From Chromatiales bacterium (lineage in GTDB: Bacteria; Pseudomonadota; Gammaproteobacteria; SZUA-152), in contig JALSHB010000130.1 in the NCBI GenBank assembly GCA_026982475.1, forward strand, positions 1-62,290: a stretch of DNA of 62,290 nucleotides. Reading direction: 5' to 3'. Under the pieces are notes generated by a model. That model was not told the DNA's origin. It ran no database searches and saw only the letters and a program-made list of their open reading frames with translations. The position numbers and the translations under genes were made by a program. This document shows, one piece after another, positions 28,996 through 37,998 of this stretch; positions within the stretch are counted from its first letter, which is position 1; each line of letters begins with the position of its first letter.

Positions 28996-29856
28996 TCAGA
29001 TCTCCGACAACAGGTCGGGGTTGATGACCAGGTTTCTCACGCCATGGGCATGGTCCTCGTTGAAGACGTTATCCTCGCACCAGGCATCCACCGTGGCGAT
29101 ATTGACCTTGGCGACCTTGGGGCGAACGCTCCAGGTGACCTGGAAGGGCGAGCCCTTTTCGTTATAGCCTGGGCCGGTGGTAGAGCCAGCATACTGAATC
29201 GGCGTCCCCGTGTGGTTGGGAATGTTGAGGGCCTGCGGCCGGCCATTCTTCACGCCGTGTTTGGTGAGTTCGCGGAAATCGAGCGCATTGCTGTCGTTGA
29301 CCAGCACGTACACCTGGGTCTCCACACGCAGCTGCGGGTTCTTGATGGCGTCGCTGAGGCAGGAGCCCAGGGTCGGGCCAGGCTGGACCTGGGCCGTGGA
29401 GTGGACGTAATGCACCTCAATGGTATCGCCAGGAGACAGGGCGCCATGTTTGCTCGGACAGGCGCTGGCCGGTTCCAACTCATCAGCGCTGAGCTTGCCG
29501 GTGTATTTGTAGCCGCTCTGGTAACCATGGCCATCACCGTTGCCCGCGTATTCGGTAAACTCGCCGCCCTTGTGCTCGGCATTCTTGTGAAAGTGGATAT
29601 TGCAGAGGTGCATGTCTTGGTAGGCAGGTGCGGCGCTGAACAGGATCGGGTTACGACCTTCCCTGGCGTCGATGTCACGCGGTGACTGAGGCCCGAAACC
29701 CTTGCCCTGGGTATTCCTGGCAAGCGCGGCCCGCTGGTCGGCGATAACCTGATCCGAGACCTGGCCGTGATGATCATCATGCCCACTGCCGGCCAGTGCA
29801 ATGGTGCCTAGCGTAAAGGATGCGGCGAATGCAACTACCATGCTGGATCGAATCAT
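28996..29856 (-). CDS. Secreted delta-class carbonic anhydrase
   Basis: 286 aa with a signal peptide (VVAFAASFTLGTIALAGSG). The core HLCNIHFHKNAEHKGGEF supplies the histidines expected to bind zinc. Downstream stretches GDTIEVHYVHST, TQVYVLVNDSNALDF, TTGPGY, FQVTWSVRP and NEDHAHGVRNL are those I recall from bacterial delta-class enzymes. It interconverts CO2 and bicarbonate in the periplasm, useful for carbon supply in autotrophs or pH control. The start is set by a GAGGAG ribosome site; a longer in-frame start runs into repeat B. No other carbon-concentrating gene is nearby. Confidence 0.85.
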   Translation of the reverse strand: MIRSSMVVAFAASFTLGTIALAGSGHDDHHGQVSDQVIADQRAALARNTQGKGFGPQSPRDIDAREGRNPILFSAAPAYQDMHLCNIHFHKNAEHKGGEFTEYAGNGDGHGYQSGYKYTGKLSADELEPASACPSKHGALSPGDTIEVHYVHSTAQVQPGPTLGSCLSDAIKNPQLRVETQVYVLVNDSNALDFRELTKHGVKNGRPQALNIPNHTGTPIQYAGSTTGPGYNEKGSPFQVTWSVRPKVAKVNIATVDAWCEDNVFNEDHAHGVRNLVINPDLLSEI

Positions 29857-29883
29857 TGTTGTTCTCCTCACGTTATATGTTAT

Positions 29884-30200
29884 GTATCTATTCACCACAG
29901 AGGCACAGAGAACACAGAGAATGCATCAGTGGGAGGCAATGCCCCGGGTGGCGATGTGGCCTGCCCGACGACCTGGCATTTCATTTCTCCGTGAACGCCG
30001 TGTCTCTGTGGTGAATCAGAGGACGCTGGCACCGGAGGCCGGCCCACGATATCCAACGCAACGGGCGCAAAGGTTTTCTGAAAGAATTTCCTTTGCGTCC
30101 TCTGTGCCTTTGCGGCCTCTGCGTTTCATGCCATTCCCGGCATGAACCTGAAGAGCCTTTCTCTGCGCCTCCGTGTCTCTGTGGTGAGCTGAACAGTTAC
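29884..30200. repeat. Composite palindromic repeat, copy B (left arm of a ~310-bp inverted repeat pair)
   Basis: Starts GTATCTATTCACCACAGAG and ends GTGGTGAGCTGAACAGTTAC. It contains the two palindromes of copy A plus a third (GGCATGAACCTGAAGAGCC through CTCTGTGGTGAGC). It is nearly identical, in opposite orientation, to 31030-31339. Confidence 0.9.
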
Positions 30201-30464
30201 TATGTTATTAACCTGAACAGATCGCACTGCTGGCCACTTCTACGGGATCGCATTCTTGCAAAGGGAGTCACGCCGTGTACCAAAGAATCATGCCTGGCGG
30301 TGCAACTTTCAGGTCATACAGGGGACATAATCTATTATTTGCCGATACCCTTAAGCAAAACTTAAGGCAACTCCAGCCAAAGTTTCCAGCGCCTGGGAAT
30401 CTGGGGCGGCAGGGAAAACCATGACCAATGACACAAACCAACAACAGCCACTCAAGAGGCCGTC
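30201..30464. other. Leader region of the HbpS/GlcG gene
   Basis: No coding frame. It holds a perfect CCTTAAG-(5)-CTTAAGG hairpin at 30349-30367 and AT-rich sequence around 30326-30342 that may house the promoter. The ribosome site is AAGAGG just before the ATG at 30465. Confidence 0.4.
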
Positions 30465-30983
30465 ATGAAAAAATGCATACAAACCATCATTGTTAGCCTG
30501 TCCCTGTCGGTGATGGCTTCTCCGGCCGCGCTGGCCGAAGAAGATGAACAGCCGGTGCTAGTCAACATCCCGCGGATGTCCCTCGACACGGCGCTGAGCG
30601 CCGCCCGGGCGACCATCGATGCCTGCCGCAAGGAGGGCGTGCAGGTGGCGGTGACCATCGTCGATCGCGGCGGCCACCCGCAGGTGGTGCTGCGCGATGT
30701 GCTGGCGATGGATCTGACCCTCGCCGTCAGCCGTGACAAGGCCTGGACCGCGCTGTCCTTCAACACCCCGACCTCTCGGCTCACACAGCGTTTCACCTCG
30801 CCCTTTTCCGTGGCCAAGACACCCGGCCTGGTGTTCTCCGCCGGCGGTCTGCCCATCCAGGCCGGTGGCGCCATTGTCGGCGGCATCGGGGTATCCGGCG
30901 CGCCGTCGGGCGAGACCGACGAAAGGTGCGCCCGGGCCGGACTGGAAGCGATTCAGGACGATCTGGAAATGGCGGAGATGTGA
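30465..30983 (+). CDS. Secreted GlcG/HbpS-family haem-binding protein
   Basis: 172 aa with a Sec signal peptide (IIVSLSLSVMASPAALAE, cleavage near 24) and one GlcG/HbpS domain: LDTALSAARATIDACRKEG, VTIVDRGGHPQVVLRD and a Gly-rich VFSAGGLPIQAGG followed by IVGGIGVSGA. Relatives include the haem-binding HbpS and GlcG of the glycolate locus. The predicted periplasmic location fits a haem or small-metabolite sensor or scavenger. It is the only gene between repeats B and C. Confidence 0.85.
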   Translation: MKKCIQTIIVSLSLSVMASPAALAEEDEQPVLVNIPRMSLDTALSAARATIDACRKEGVQVAVTIVDRGGHPQVVLRDVLAMDLTLAVSRDKAWTALSFNTPTSRLTQRFTSPFSVAKTPGLVFSAGGLPIQAGGAIVGGIGVSGAPSGETDERCARAGLEAIQDDLEMAEM

Positions 30984-31029
30984 GGTGGGCGCCCAGCCGC
31001 GGAACGGATAGCTGACCTATACTTCTAAC

Positions 31030-31339
31030 GTAACTATTCAGCTCACCACAGAGACACGGAGGCACAGAGAAAGGCTCTTCAGGTTCATGCCGGGAATGGC
31101 ATGAAACGCAGATGCCTCAAAGGCGCAGAGGGCGCAAAGGAAATCCTTTCAGAAAACCTTTGCGCCCGTTGCGTTGGATATCGTGGTTCGGCCTCCGGTG
31201 CCAACGCCCCCTGATTCACCCCAGAGACACGGCGTTCACGGAGAAATGAAATGCCAGGTCGTCGAGGCAGGCCACATCGCCACCCGGGGCATTGCCTCCC
31301 ACTGATGCATTCTCTGTGTTCTCTGTGGTGAATAGATAC
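31030..31339. repeat. Composite palindromic repeat, copy C (inverted relative to copies A and B)
   Basis: Starts GTAACTATTCAGCTCACC and ends GGTGAATAGATAC, the reverse complement of copy B with few differences. B and C enclose 829 bp containing only the HbpS/GlcG gene. Confidence 0.9.
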
Positions 31340-31373
31340 CTTCTAACAAGGCAAACAAGAAAAGGAGAGAGAC

Positions 31374-31580
31374 ATGTTTCTGAAAGACAAAGCCAGTGGC
31401 GACCTGGTCGAGATACTCAATACCAATACCCTCGTGGACCCTTGCCGCGCGGAGGTCCAGGGGCGCTTCCATGCCGGCGAGGAAATGCAGGAGCCGCGGG
31501 AGTTCGCCAAGGCCGATCTGCTGTTTCCCTCCGGCGAACCCCTGCCCCGCTGCTGGATCGACCCGCACTATCGCGACTGA
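31374..31580 (+). CDS. Small conserved acidic protein of unknown function
   Basis: 68 aa, MFLKDKASGDLVEILNTNTL and then an RFHAGEEMQEP segment, ending LPRCWIDPHYRD. Similar short proteins are common in proteobacteria and are sometimes labelled acetyltransferase without visible basis. A strong AAAGGAGAG ribosome site supports translation. No signal peptide. Function not recognised. Confidence 0.7.
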   Translation: MFLKDKASGDLVEILNTNTLVDPCRAEVQGRFHAGEEMQEPREFAKADLLFPSGEPLPRCWIDPHYRD

Positions 31581-31581
31581 T

Positions 31582-31920
31582 TCAGCCCGCCTCCGGGTCG
31601 AAGGCCCTCTGCTTCCAGAACACCCCGCTGCTGCCCAGCAGCGCGGTGGCGACGCTGATGTCCAGTATGGCAACCGCGAGCAGAAAAGAGTGATTGCCCT
31701 GCGCCAGGCCGGACAGGGTCGCGCCGGTAACGATCATCAGCGCCAGGAACACCAGAAAGCCCGGCCGGAACACCTGCCACAGCCGTGGCTTGCGCAGGCC
31801 GGCGATGCGGGCGAGATTCTTCCGGCATGGCCTGCGAAACAGGTATCTCGCCTTCAGTCCGCCGGTCAGCAGGCCGAGGGCGAGGGCCAGCAGGATCCAC
31901 TCAGGCTCCGGCTCAGGAAT
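31582..31920 (-). CDS. Three-helix membrane protein with no standard start codon
   Basis: An open frame of 112 codons encodes three hydrophobic segments (WILLALALGLLTGG, FLVFLALMIVTGATLSG, FLLAVAILDISVATALLG) with basic cytoplasmic loops, a convincing inner-membrane protein. Its 5' part has no ATG, GTG or TTG. ATT at 31918-31920 follows GGAG at a plausible distance. The first standard start is GTG at 31771-31773, which would remove the first helix. It could be an ATT-initiated gene, a 5'-damaged pseudogene or a sequencing error. No family recognised. It is convergent with the 68-aa gene, one base apart. Confidence 0.45.
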   Translation of the reverse strand: MPEPEPEWILLALALGLLTGGLKARYLFRRPCRKNLARIAGLRKPRLWQVFRPGFLVFLALMIVTGATLSGLAQGNHSFLLAVAILDISVATALLGSSGVFWKQRAFDPEAG

Positions 31921-31976
31921 ACTCCGGCCTTCCTTCTAACACGAATCCCCCATCGATTTTAACCCCAACAGATCAT

Positions 31977-32389
<413 letters not shown>

Positions 32390-32390
<1 letters not shown>

Positions 32391-33994
32391 CAGCCCGGCT
32401 CCGCGCTGGTGCGGTCGCGGCCATTCGCCTTGGCCGTGTAGAGGGCGCGGTCGGCGCGCTGGAACAGGCTTTCGGGGGTGTCGTCCGCCTGCATTTCCGC
32501 CAGTCCCACGGAGACGGTGATGTTGACGCCGGTGCCCTGGTAGTGAAACTGGCTTTGCGACACGTCCTTGCGCAGTTTTTCCACCGCCACCAGGGCGTCG
32601 CCGAGGCCGGTCTCCGGCATCACGATGGCGAATTCCTCGCCACCGTAGCGGGCCAGAAAGTCGGTCTCGCGCAGGTTCTTGCGCACCCGGTCGGCGATGA
32701 TCTTCAGCGCCTTGTCGCCGGCCTTGTGGCCGTAGCTGTCGTTGATGCGCTTGAAGCGGTCGATATCCAGCACCGCCAGCGACAGCGGCAGCTTGTAGCG
32801 CTTGGCGCGGGCGAATTCCTGGGCGATGCGTTCGTCGTAGGCGAGGCGGTTGTAGAGGCCGGTGAGCGGATCGTGCACCGCCAGCTCGTGTTTCTCGCGC
32901 AGGCGCTGGCGCAGGCTCTCGCCTTCCTTCTCCATTTCACGCACGCGCTGGTTGAGGTGTTCGAGCTGTTCCTCCAGCTGGTGCTGGCGCGCCTCGTCGC
33001 TTTCACGGTGTTCGTCGAGGTGGCGCAGGATGGTCTCCAGGCGCTGCTGGATCTCCGCCTTCAGCTGCTGCGGGTCTTCGGCGCGGTCGACGCTGGTTTC
33101 GATGTGCCGCACCTGGGCCTGCACCGCGGCGTCCAGTTCGCGCGAGCTGTCGATGCTGGCGCGGTGGTGGGTCTGCGCCCCGGCCAGGTGCTGGTCGAGG
33201 TCCTGCAGGCGGCCGGTGAGATGACGCAGGAAGTCCTGCAGTTCGTGGGTTTCGGCCTCCATCTGCCGGCGCATGGTGGAAATGAGATCGGCGATGGCGT
33301 GCAGGGCGGGGGCGACGGCGTGTTCCGACAGGCCGTCGGCGAGGCGCTCCTTGAGGCCTTCCACCTCCTCGGTGAGTTCCGCGGGCAGGCTCAGGGTGTC
33401 GAGCAGCTGGATGCAGAATTCGCCCAGCGGCGGGCCTCCGCTCGCCGGCGGCGCAGCAGCCCCGGCGTCTTCCATGGCCTTGCCGCTGCCTTTGGCGCCG
33501 CCCTGGCTGCCGAACAGGCGCTTCATCAGCCCGCCGCCAGCGCCGGCCGCCGGCTGCAGGGCCGTGTTCAGCAGCTCGGCCAACTCGCGCAGGGGGGCCG
33601 CCATCTGGCCAGGCTCGTCCGCCTCGGCCAGGCGGCGGCGCAGGGCCCTGGCCTGCGAGCGCAGCGGGCGCGGCAGGGACAGGCTGTCCAGCCAGTGGGC
33701 GAGCAGTTCCTGGGGGCTGTCGGTGCGCTGCCGGCTGCGCTGCTCATCGAGGCGCACCACGGCATCGGCGACGCCCTCGATGGCCTGTTCCAGTCGCTCG
33801 GCATCGGCGCCGGCGCGGATGGCCTGGCGCAGGGCGTCGAGCTCCCGGTCCAGTCGTTCATCGATGCCCTGCGCGGCCAGCGCCACGCGGCTCAGGCCCT
33901 GGCGCAACAGGGTTTCGGTGGCCTGCCATTGCGCCTCGGCGCGCTCCTGGCGGTCGAGGTTGGCAAGGTATTTCTGTTTCCAGTCGTCGGCCAT
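32390..33994 (-). CDS. Diguanylate cyclase (GGDEF) with long coiled-coil N-terminal region
   Basis: 534 aa. The C-terminal ~165 residues are a GGDEF domain (DPLTGLYNRLAYDERIAQ, RYGGEEFAIVMPET) with the active GGEEF core. The N-terminal ~350 residues are Gln/Glu/Arg-rich and predicted helical or coiled-coil with no membrane segment. This resembles the Pseudomonas PA5487-type GGDEF protein, next to which an EEP-fold gene also occurs. Makes cyclic di-GMP; the input signal is unknown. Confidence 0.88.
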
Positions 33995-34011
33995 GGTCAG
34001 GATCGGCTCAT

Positions 34012-34821
34012 TCAGAACAGCTGCAGGCCATCCGGAAGGATGATCTCGGTGGCGATGGGCAGGTGATCGGAGAGCAGGTGCTGCATGACGTGGACATCGT
34101 GCACCTCCAGGCTGGACGAGGTGAGGATGTGGTCGAGGGTGCGCACGGGCCGCCAGCTGGGATAGGTCTTGAGGCCGTGGGCCGGTTCGGTCAGGTCGGT
34201 GGCGGAAAGCAGGAAGCGCATCTCGCTGCTGTCGGGCTGGCAGTTGAGGTCGCCCATCACCACCACGTGCTGGTAGCGATTGACCAGGTGGGCAATGAAT
34301 TCGAACTGGCGCTGACGGGCGCGCGCGCCCAGCGCCATGTGCAGCATCAGCAGCACCAGGGGGTTGTCGCGGTGACCGTAGCGCACCATGGTCACGCCGC
34401 GGCCCGGCAGGCGCCCGGGCAGCTTGTAGTCGGTGATTTCCGCGGGCTTGTAGCGGCTCAGCAGGCCGTTGCTGTGGCGGGCGATCTTGCCGAGACGGCG
34501 GTTGGTGTGGTGGTGCCAGAAGGGAAAGCCGGCCTTCTTGGCGAGAAATTCGGTCTGGTTGACGAAGCCGGAACGCAGGCTGCCGGCGTCCACCTCCTGC
34601 AGGGCGACGATGTCGAAGTCGCTGATGGCGCGGGCGATGCGCGACAGGTTGTCGTACAGCCGCGAGTGCGGCAGGACGTGCTTCCAGCTCTCCATCAGGT
34701 AGTCGCGGAAGCGGGTGCTGGCGATGCCCACCTGGATGTTGTAGCTGAGCAAGCGAAGACGGGTGCCGTGGGCGCTCTCGTCCAGGTCAAAGGGGTCGGG
34801 AATGGGGATGGTCTGCTGCAT
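34012..34821 (-). CDS. Endonuclease/exonuclease/phosphatase (EEP) family hydrolase
   Basis: 269 aa with the EEP catalytic set: Asn28 (LLSYNIQVG), Glu76 (ALQEVD), GDLN, and the terminal SDHLP. No signal peptide. The substrate may be DNA, phosphoinositide-like lipid or another phosphodiester and cannot be assigned. It sits 17 bp upstream of the GGDEF gene, same strand. Confidence 0.87.
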   Translation of the reverse strand: MQQTIPIPDPFDLDESAHGTRLRLLSYNIQVGIASTRFRDYLMESWKHVLPHSRLYDNLSRIARAISDFDIVALQEVDAGSLRSGFVNQTEFLAKKAGFPFWHHHTNRRLGKIARHSNGLLSRYKPAEITDYKLPGRLPGRGVTMVRYGHRDNPLVLLMLHMALGARARQRQFEFIAHLVNRYQHVVVMGDLNCQPDSSEMRFLLSATDLTEPAHGLKTYPSWRPVRTLDHILTSSSLEVHDVHVMQHLLSDHLPIATEIILPDGLQLF

Positions 34822-34839
34822 GGTTCCTGGCGTGTGGTG

Positions 34840-36471
34840 TCACAGGTGGATGATCATGTCGCCGAGTTTTTCGGTCAGGCGCAGGTTCTCGCTGTAGTCC
34901 ACCGGGCAGTCGATGATGCTCACAGCGTCATCGGCCAGCGCCTGGCGCAGGGTGGGCAGCAGCTGCCCGGCCTGCTCGATGCGGTAGCCCCGGGCGCCAA
35001 AGGACTGCGCCAGCTGGATGAAGTCCGGGTTGTTGAATTTGACGTGCGAGGTGCGGCCAAACTGGTTCATCTGTTTCCATTCGATCAGCCCATAGGCGGC
35101 GTCGTTCCAGATCAGCACCACCATCGGGATCTTCAATCGGCAGGCGGTCTCGATCTCTTGAACGTTCATCAGGAATCCGCCGTCGCCGGTCACCGCCACC
35201 ACCTTGCGCTCGGGGCAGGCCAGCTTGGCGGCGATGGCGCCGGGCACGGCGATGCCCATGCTGGCGAAGCCGTTGGAGATCAGGCAGGTGTTGGGGTATT
35301 CGCAGCGAAACATGCGCGCCATCCACATCTTGTGGGCGCCCACGTCGCAGATGACGATGTCTTCCAGGTCCATGGCGGTGCGCAGATCCCAGATGATCTT
35401 CTGCGGCTTCACCGGGCATTCGACATCGTCGCGGTGCTGGTTCATCTCCTCGATCAGCGCCTCGCGCAGGCGGCGCATGCGCTGGCCGTCGTGCGGCGTG
35501 CTCTGCTCGGCAATGCGATCCAGGGCGTGCTTGATGTCGCCCACCACGCCAACGCTGATGCCGTAATGGGCATCCACCTCCGCCGGCGAACTGTCGATGT
35601 GGATCAGGGTGCGGTCACGGGTGGGGTGCCACAGATAGGGGTGATATTCCACCAGGTCGTAGCCCACGCAGATGATCACGTCGGCGTGCTCGAAGCCGAA
35701 GTTGATGTAGTCCTGCGACTGCAGCCCGGCGCTGCCCAGGGCCATGGGGTGACGGAAGGGCACCACGCCCTTGGCCATGAAGGTGTTGGCGACGGGGATC
35801 TGCAGCCTCTCGGCGAAGGCCGCGAGGTTCTCCCAGGCGCCGGCCCGCACCACGCCGTTGCCGGCCAGGATGATGGGCTCGCGGGCGCTGGAGATCAGCT
35901 CCGCGGCGCGCGTCACGCGCTCGGCGGGCGGCTCCGGCATGGAGGAATGCTTCACCGCCAGGGGCACGTCGTCCAAGGTCATCTTGGCGATGTTTTCCGG
36001 AAATTCGATGAAGCAGGCACCGGTCTTTTCCGTCTGCGCCACCTTGAAGGCCTTGCGTGTCACCTCGGGGATGATGTCGGGGGCCAGCAGGCGCGAGGAA
36101 TACTTGGTGAAGCTGCGGAACAGCTCCTCCAGGTCGAGCACCTGATGGGACTCCTTGTGCAGGCGGTGGGTGTCGGCCTGGCCGGCGATGGCCACCAGCG
36201 GGGCGTGGTCCATGTTGGCGTCGGCGACACCGGTGATGAGATTGGTGGCGCCGGGACCGAGGGTGGCCATGCAAACCCCGGCGCGGCCGGTCAGCCGCCC
36301 GTAGACATCGGCCATGAAGGCCGCGCCCTGCTCGTGGCGGGTGCTGATGAACTGGATGCGCGACGACAGCAGCGCATCCATCATGTCGAGGTTTTCCTCG
36401 CCGGGGATGCCGAAGATGTACTCGACACCCTCGTTTTCCAGGCAGCGAACAAAAAGCTCGGCGGCCTTCAT
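34840..36471 (-). CDS. Thiamine-diphosphate enzyme, acetolactate synthase large-subunit type
   Basis: 543 aa with three ThDP-enzyme domains. The N-terminal Pyr domain has catalytic Glu47 (RHEQGAAFMADVYGR). A central domain follows. The C-terminal PP domain has GDGGFLMNVQEIETACRL and then ND in the ThDP-Mg motif. No ilvN-like small subunit is adjacent and no other branched-chain gene is nearby, so a catabolic AlsS-like or other ThDP role is likelier than valine/isoleucine synthesis. It is inserted between EEP and dsbA genes that are adjacent in Pseudomonas. Confidence 0.82.
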   Translation of the reverse strand: MKAAELFVRCLENEGVEYIFGIPGEENLDMMDALLSSRIQFISTRHEQGAAFMADVYGRLTGRAGVCMATLGPGATNLITGVADANMDHAPLVAIAGQADTHRLHKESHQVLDLEELFRSFTKYSSRLLAPDIIPEVTRKAFKVAQTEKTGACFIEFPENIAKMTLDDVPLAVKHSSMPEPPAERVTRAAELISSAREPIILAGNGVVRAGAWENLAAFAERLQIPVANTFMAKGVVPFRHPMALGSAGLQSQDYINFGFEHADVIICVGYDLVEYHPYLWHPTRDRTLIHIDSSPAEVDAHYGISVGVVGDIKHALDRIAEQSTPHDGQRMRRLREALIEEMNQHRDDVECPVKPQKIIWDLRTAMDLEDIVICDVGAHKMWMARMFRCEYPNTCLISNGFASMGIAVPGAIAAKLACPERKVVAVTGDGGFLMNVQEIETACRLKIPMVVLIWNDAAYGLIEWKQMNQFGRTSHVKFNNPDFIQLAQSFGARGYRIEQAGQLLPTLRQALADDAVSIIDCPVDYSENLRLTEKLGDMIIHL

Positions 36472-36518
36472 GGCGCCGAGCTTCCCGATTCCTGGCCTGG
36501 CCCGCCCAGGGGCATGGG

Positions 36519-37160
36519 CTACTTGCTTTCCTGTTGCACCAGGTAGTTGACCACCTGGAACACACGGGCAGTGCCGCCGGCTTCTCCGATACCGGTCCGG
36601 TACTTGCCGTTGACGATGATGGCCGGCACGCCACGGACGCCGTAGCGGTGACCCATATCACGCGCGCGGCGCAGCTTGGTCTCCACGGCGAAGGAGCGGA
36701 ACACCCGCTTGAAGTCCTTCTCGGCCACGCCGTGCTGCTTGAACAGGGCCAGGATCTCGGCCTCGCTGTTCATGCGCCGCTTCTGTTCGTGGATAGCCTC
36801 GAACATAGCCCCGTGGATCTTGTCCACCACGCCAAGGATCTCGGCGGTGTAATAGGCGCGGGCGCCGATCTCCCAACTGGGCTGGAAAATGCCGGGCATG
36901 CGCACGAATTTCACGTTGGCCGGCTTTCTCTTCAGCCAGCGTTCGGTATAGGGCTTGAGACGGTAGCAATGCGGACAGCCGTACCAGAACAGCTCCACCA
37001 CCTCCACCTGACCCGGCGCAGCGCTGGTCGGCTGCGGTGGATCCACGCGCTCATAGTGCACACCCTCCTGATAGGGCGCGGCAAAACCGCTGGAAATGGA
37101 CGCCCCCAACAGGGCCAGGCTGGCGAACAGGATGACGAGTTTATGGGTTGAAAGCTTCAT
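36519..37160 (-). CDS. dsbA: Periplasmic thiol:disulfide oxidoreductase DsbA
   Basis: 213 aa with a signal peptide (VILFASLALLGASISSGFAA). The active site CPHC (Cys62, Cys65) lies in ELFWYGCPHCYRLKP, and the cis-Pro loop is GVPAIIVNGKY. It introduces disulfides into exported proteins. Adjacency to c-type cytochrome genes fits the Pseudomonas dsbA-cc4 arrangement. Confidence 0.93.
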   Translation of the reverse strand: MKLSTHKLVILFASLALLGASISSGFAAPYQEGVHYERVDPPQPTSAAPGQVEVVELFWYGCPHCYRLKPYTERWLKRKPANVKFVRMPGIFQPSWEIGARAYYTAEILGVVDKIHGAMFEAIHEQKRRMNSEAEILALFKQHGVAEKDFKRVFRSFAVETKLRRARDMGHRYGVRGVPAIIVNGKYRTGIGEAGGTARVFQVVNYLVQQESK

Positions 37161-37417
37161 CGAAAAACCTCTGGGTTTATTCTTGATGGATTCCTGGTTG
37201 ACGATTTCAGGGCGCGCGCCGGGCGTGGCGCTGTTCCGGCGAGCCTATCCAAATCACTACCCGAACGCAAACCCGCAAAAGCACTGATTCTCGTTGCCGG
37301 TTTCATGGTTTATCCTATAGGTCTCACAGGCGCCTCAGCTTAGGTCACCTGTGCGGCGCAAAGGTTCCCGCCCGCGCGCCATCGGCACCGACACCATTCA
37401 CAAGGAGCACGACCCTC

Positions 37418-37903
37418 ATGGTCTCCGAAAAGATCGATCTTGCCCAGTTTCTCAATCAGCAATACCTGTGCGAGTCCCTGACCATCAAAGAAGTCACCAC
37501 CCTCATCGACTACACCGAGCTGGTGATCTTCGACAAGGGCGACGTGATCGCCGACATCGGCGACGTGGGCGAGGCGCTGTACTTCGTTATCAAGGGCGAG
37601 GCGGCGCTGTTCGTCGGCGACCAGACCGAAAGCCAGGTGGGCCTGATCAAGGCCGGCGAACTGATGGGCGAAATGTCCTTCTTCGATCGCAAGCCACGTT
37701 CCGTGCGCGCCCGCGCCATGCAGAACGACACCCAGCTGCTGAAGCTGTCGCGCGCCATGTACAAGCGCCTGCGCGTGGAGCATCCGTACATCACCGTGAA
37801 CCTCCTGGAGCACGCCATCATCAGTCTCGATCACCTGTTCCGCCAGGCCAGCAACGACCTCTCCAGCCTGTCAAACTACTTCAACATGCCGGGGCGAAAA
37901 TAG
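37418..37903 (+). CDS. Single cyclic-nucleotide-binding domain protein
   Basis: 161 aa forming one cNMP-binding domain: VIFDKGDVIADIGDVGEALYF, IKAGELMGEMSFFDRKPRS and then VRARA, where the phosphate-binding cassette PRSVRA retains the key Arg. No DNA-binding HTH and no catalytic domain, so it probably works through a partner. A helical N-terminal segment (about 1-30) may mediate this. The AAGGAG site 11 bp upstream supports the start. Ligand (cAMP, cGMP or c-di-GMP) unknown. Confidence 0.85.
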   Translation: MVSEKIDLAQFLNQQYLCESLTIKEVTTLIDYTELVIFDKGDVIADIGDVGEALYFVIKGEAALFVGDQTESQVGLIKAGELMGEMSFFDRKPRSVRARAMQNDTQLLKLSRAMYKRLRVEHPYITVNLLEHAIISLDHLFRQASNDLSSLSNYFNMPGRK

Positions 37904-37929
37904 CCGCCGGGTCAATAAGCCGGATCAAT

Positions 37930-37963
37930 AAAAGGCCGCCGTGCTCGCACGGCGGCCTTTTTT
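37930..37963 (+). terminator. Intrinsic terminator after the cNMP-binding gene
   Basis: GGCCGCCGTGC-(TC)-GCACGGCGGCC followed by TTTTTT and preceded by an A-run. It can act on both strands, also ending the opposite-strand cytochrome c4 mRNA. Confidence 0.92.
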
Positions 37964-37998
37964 GCTGTGGCCCGGAACTCTCCCGAGCCGCCAGTCCA

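Noticed and set aside
34840..36471. Biosynthetic acetohydroxyacid synthase IlvB assignment
   Set aside because: No small subunit or branched-chain genes adjacent; left as a general ThDP acetolactate-synthase-type enzyme.
34063..36546. 827-codon plus-strand frame opposite the EEP and ThDP genes
   Set aside because: Antisense shadow; spans two genes with clear catalytic motifs and has none itself.
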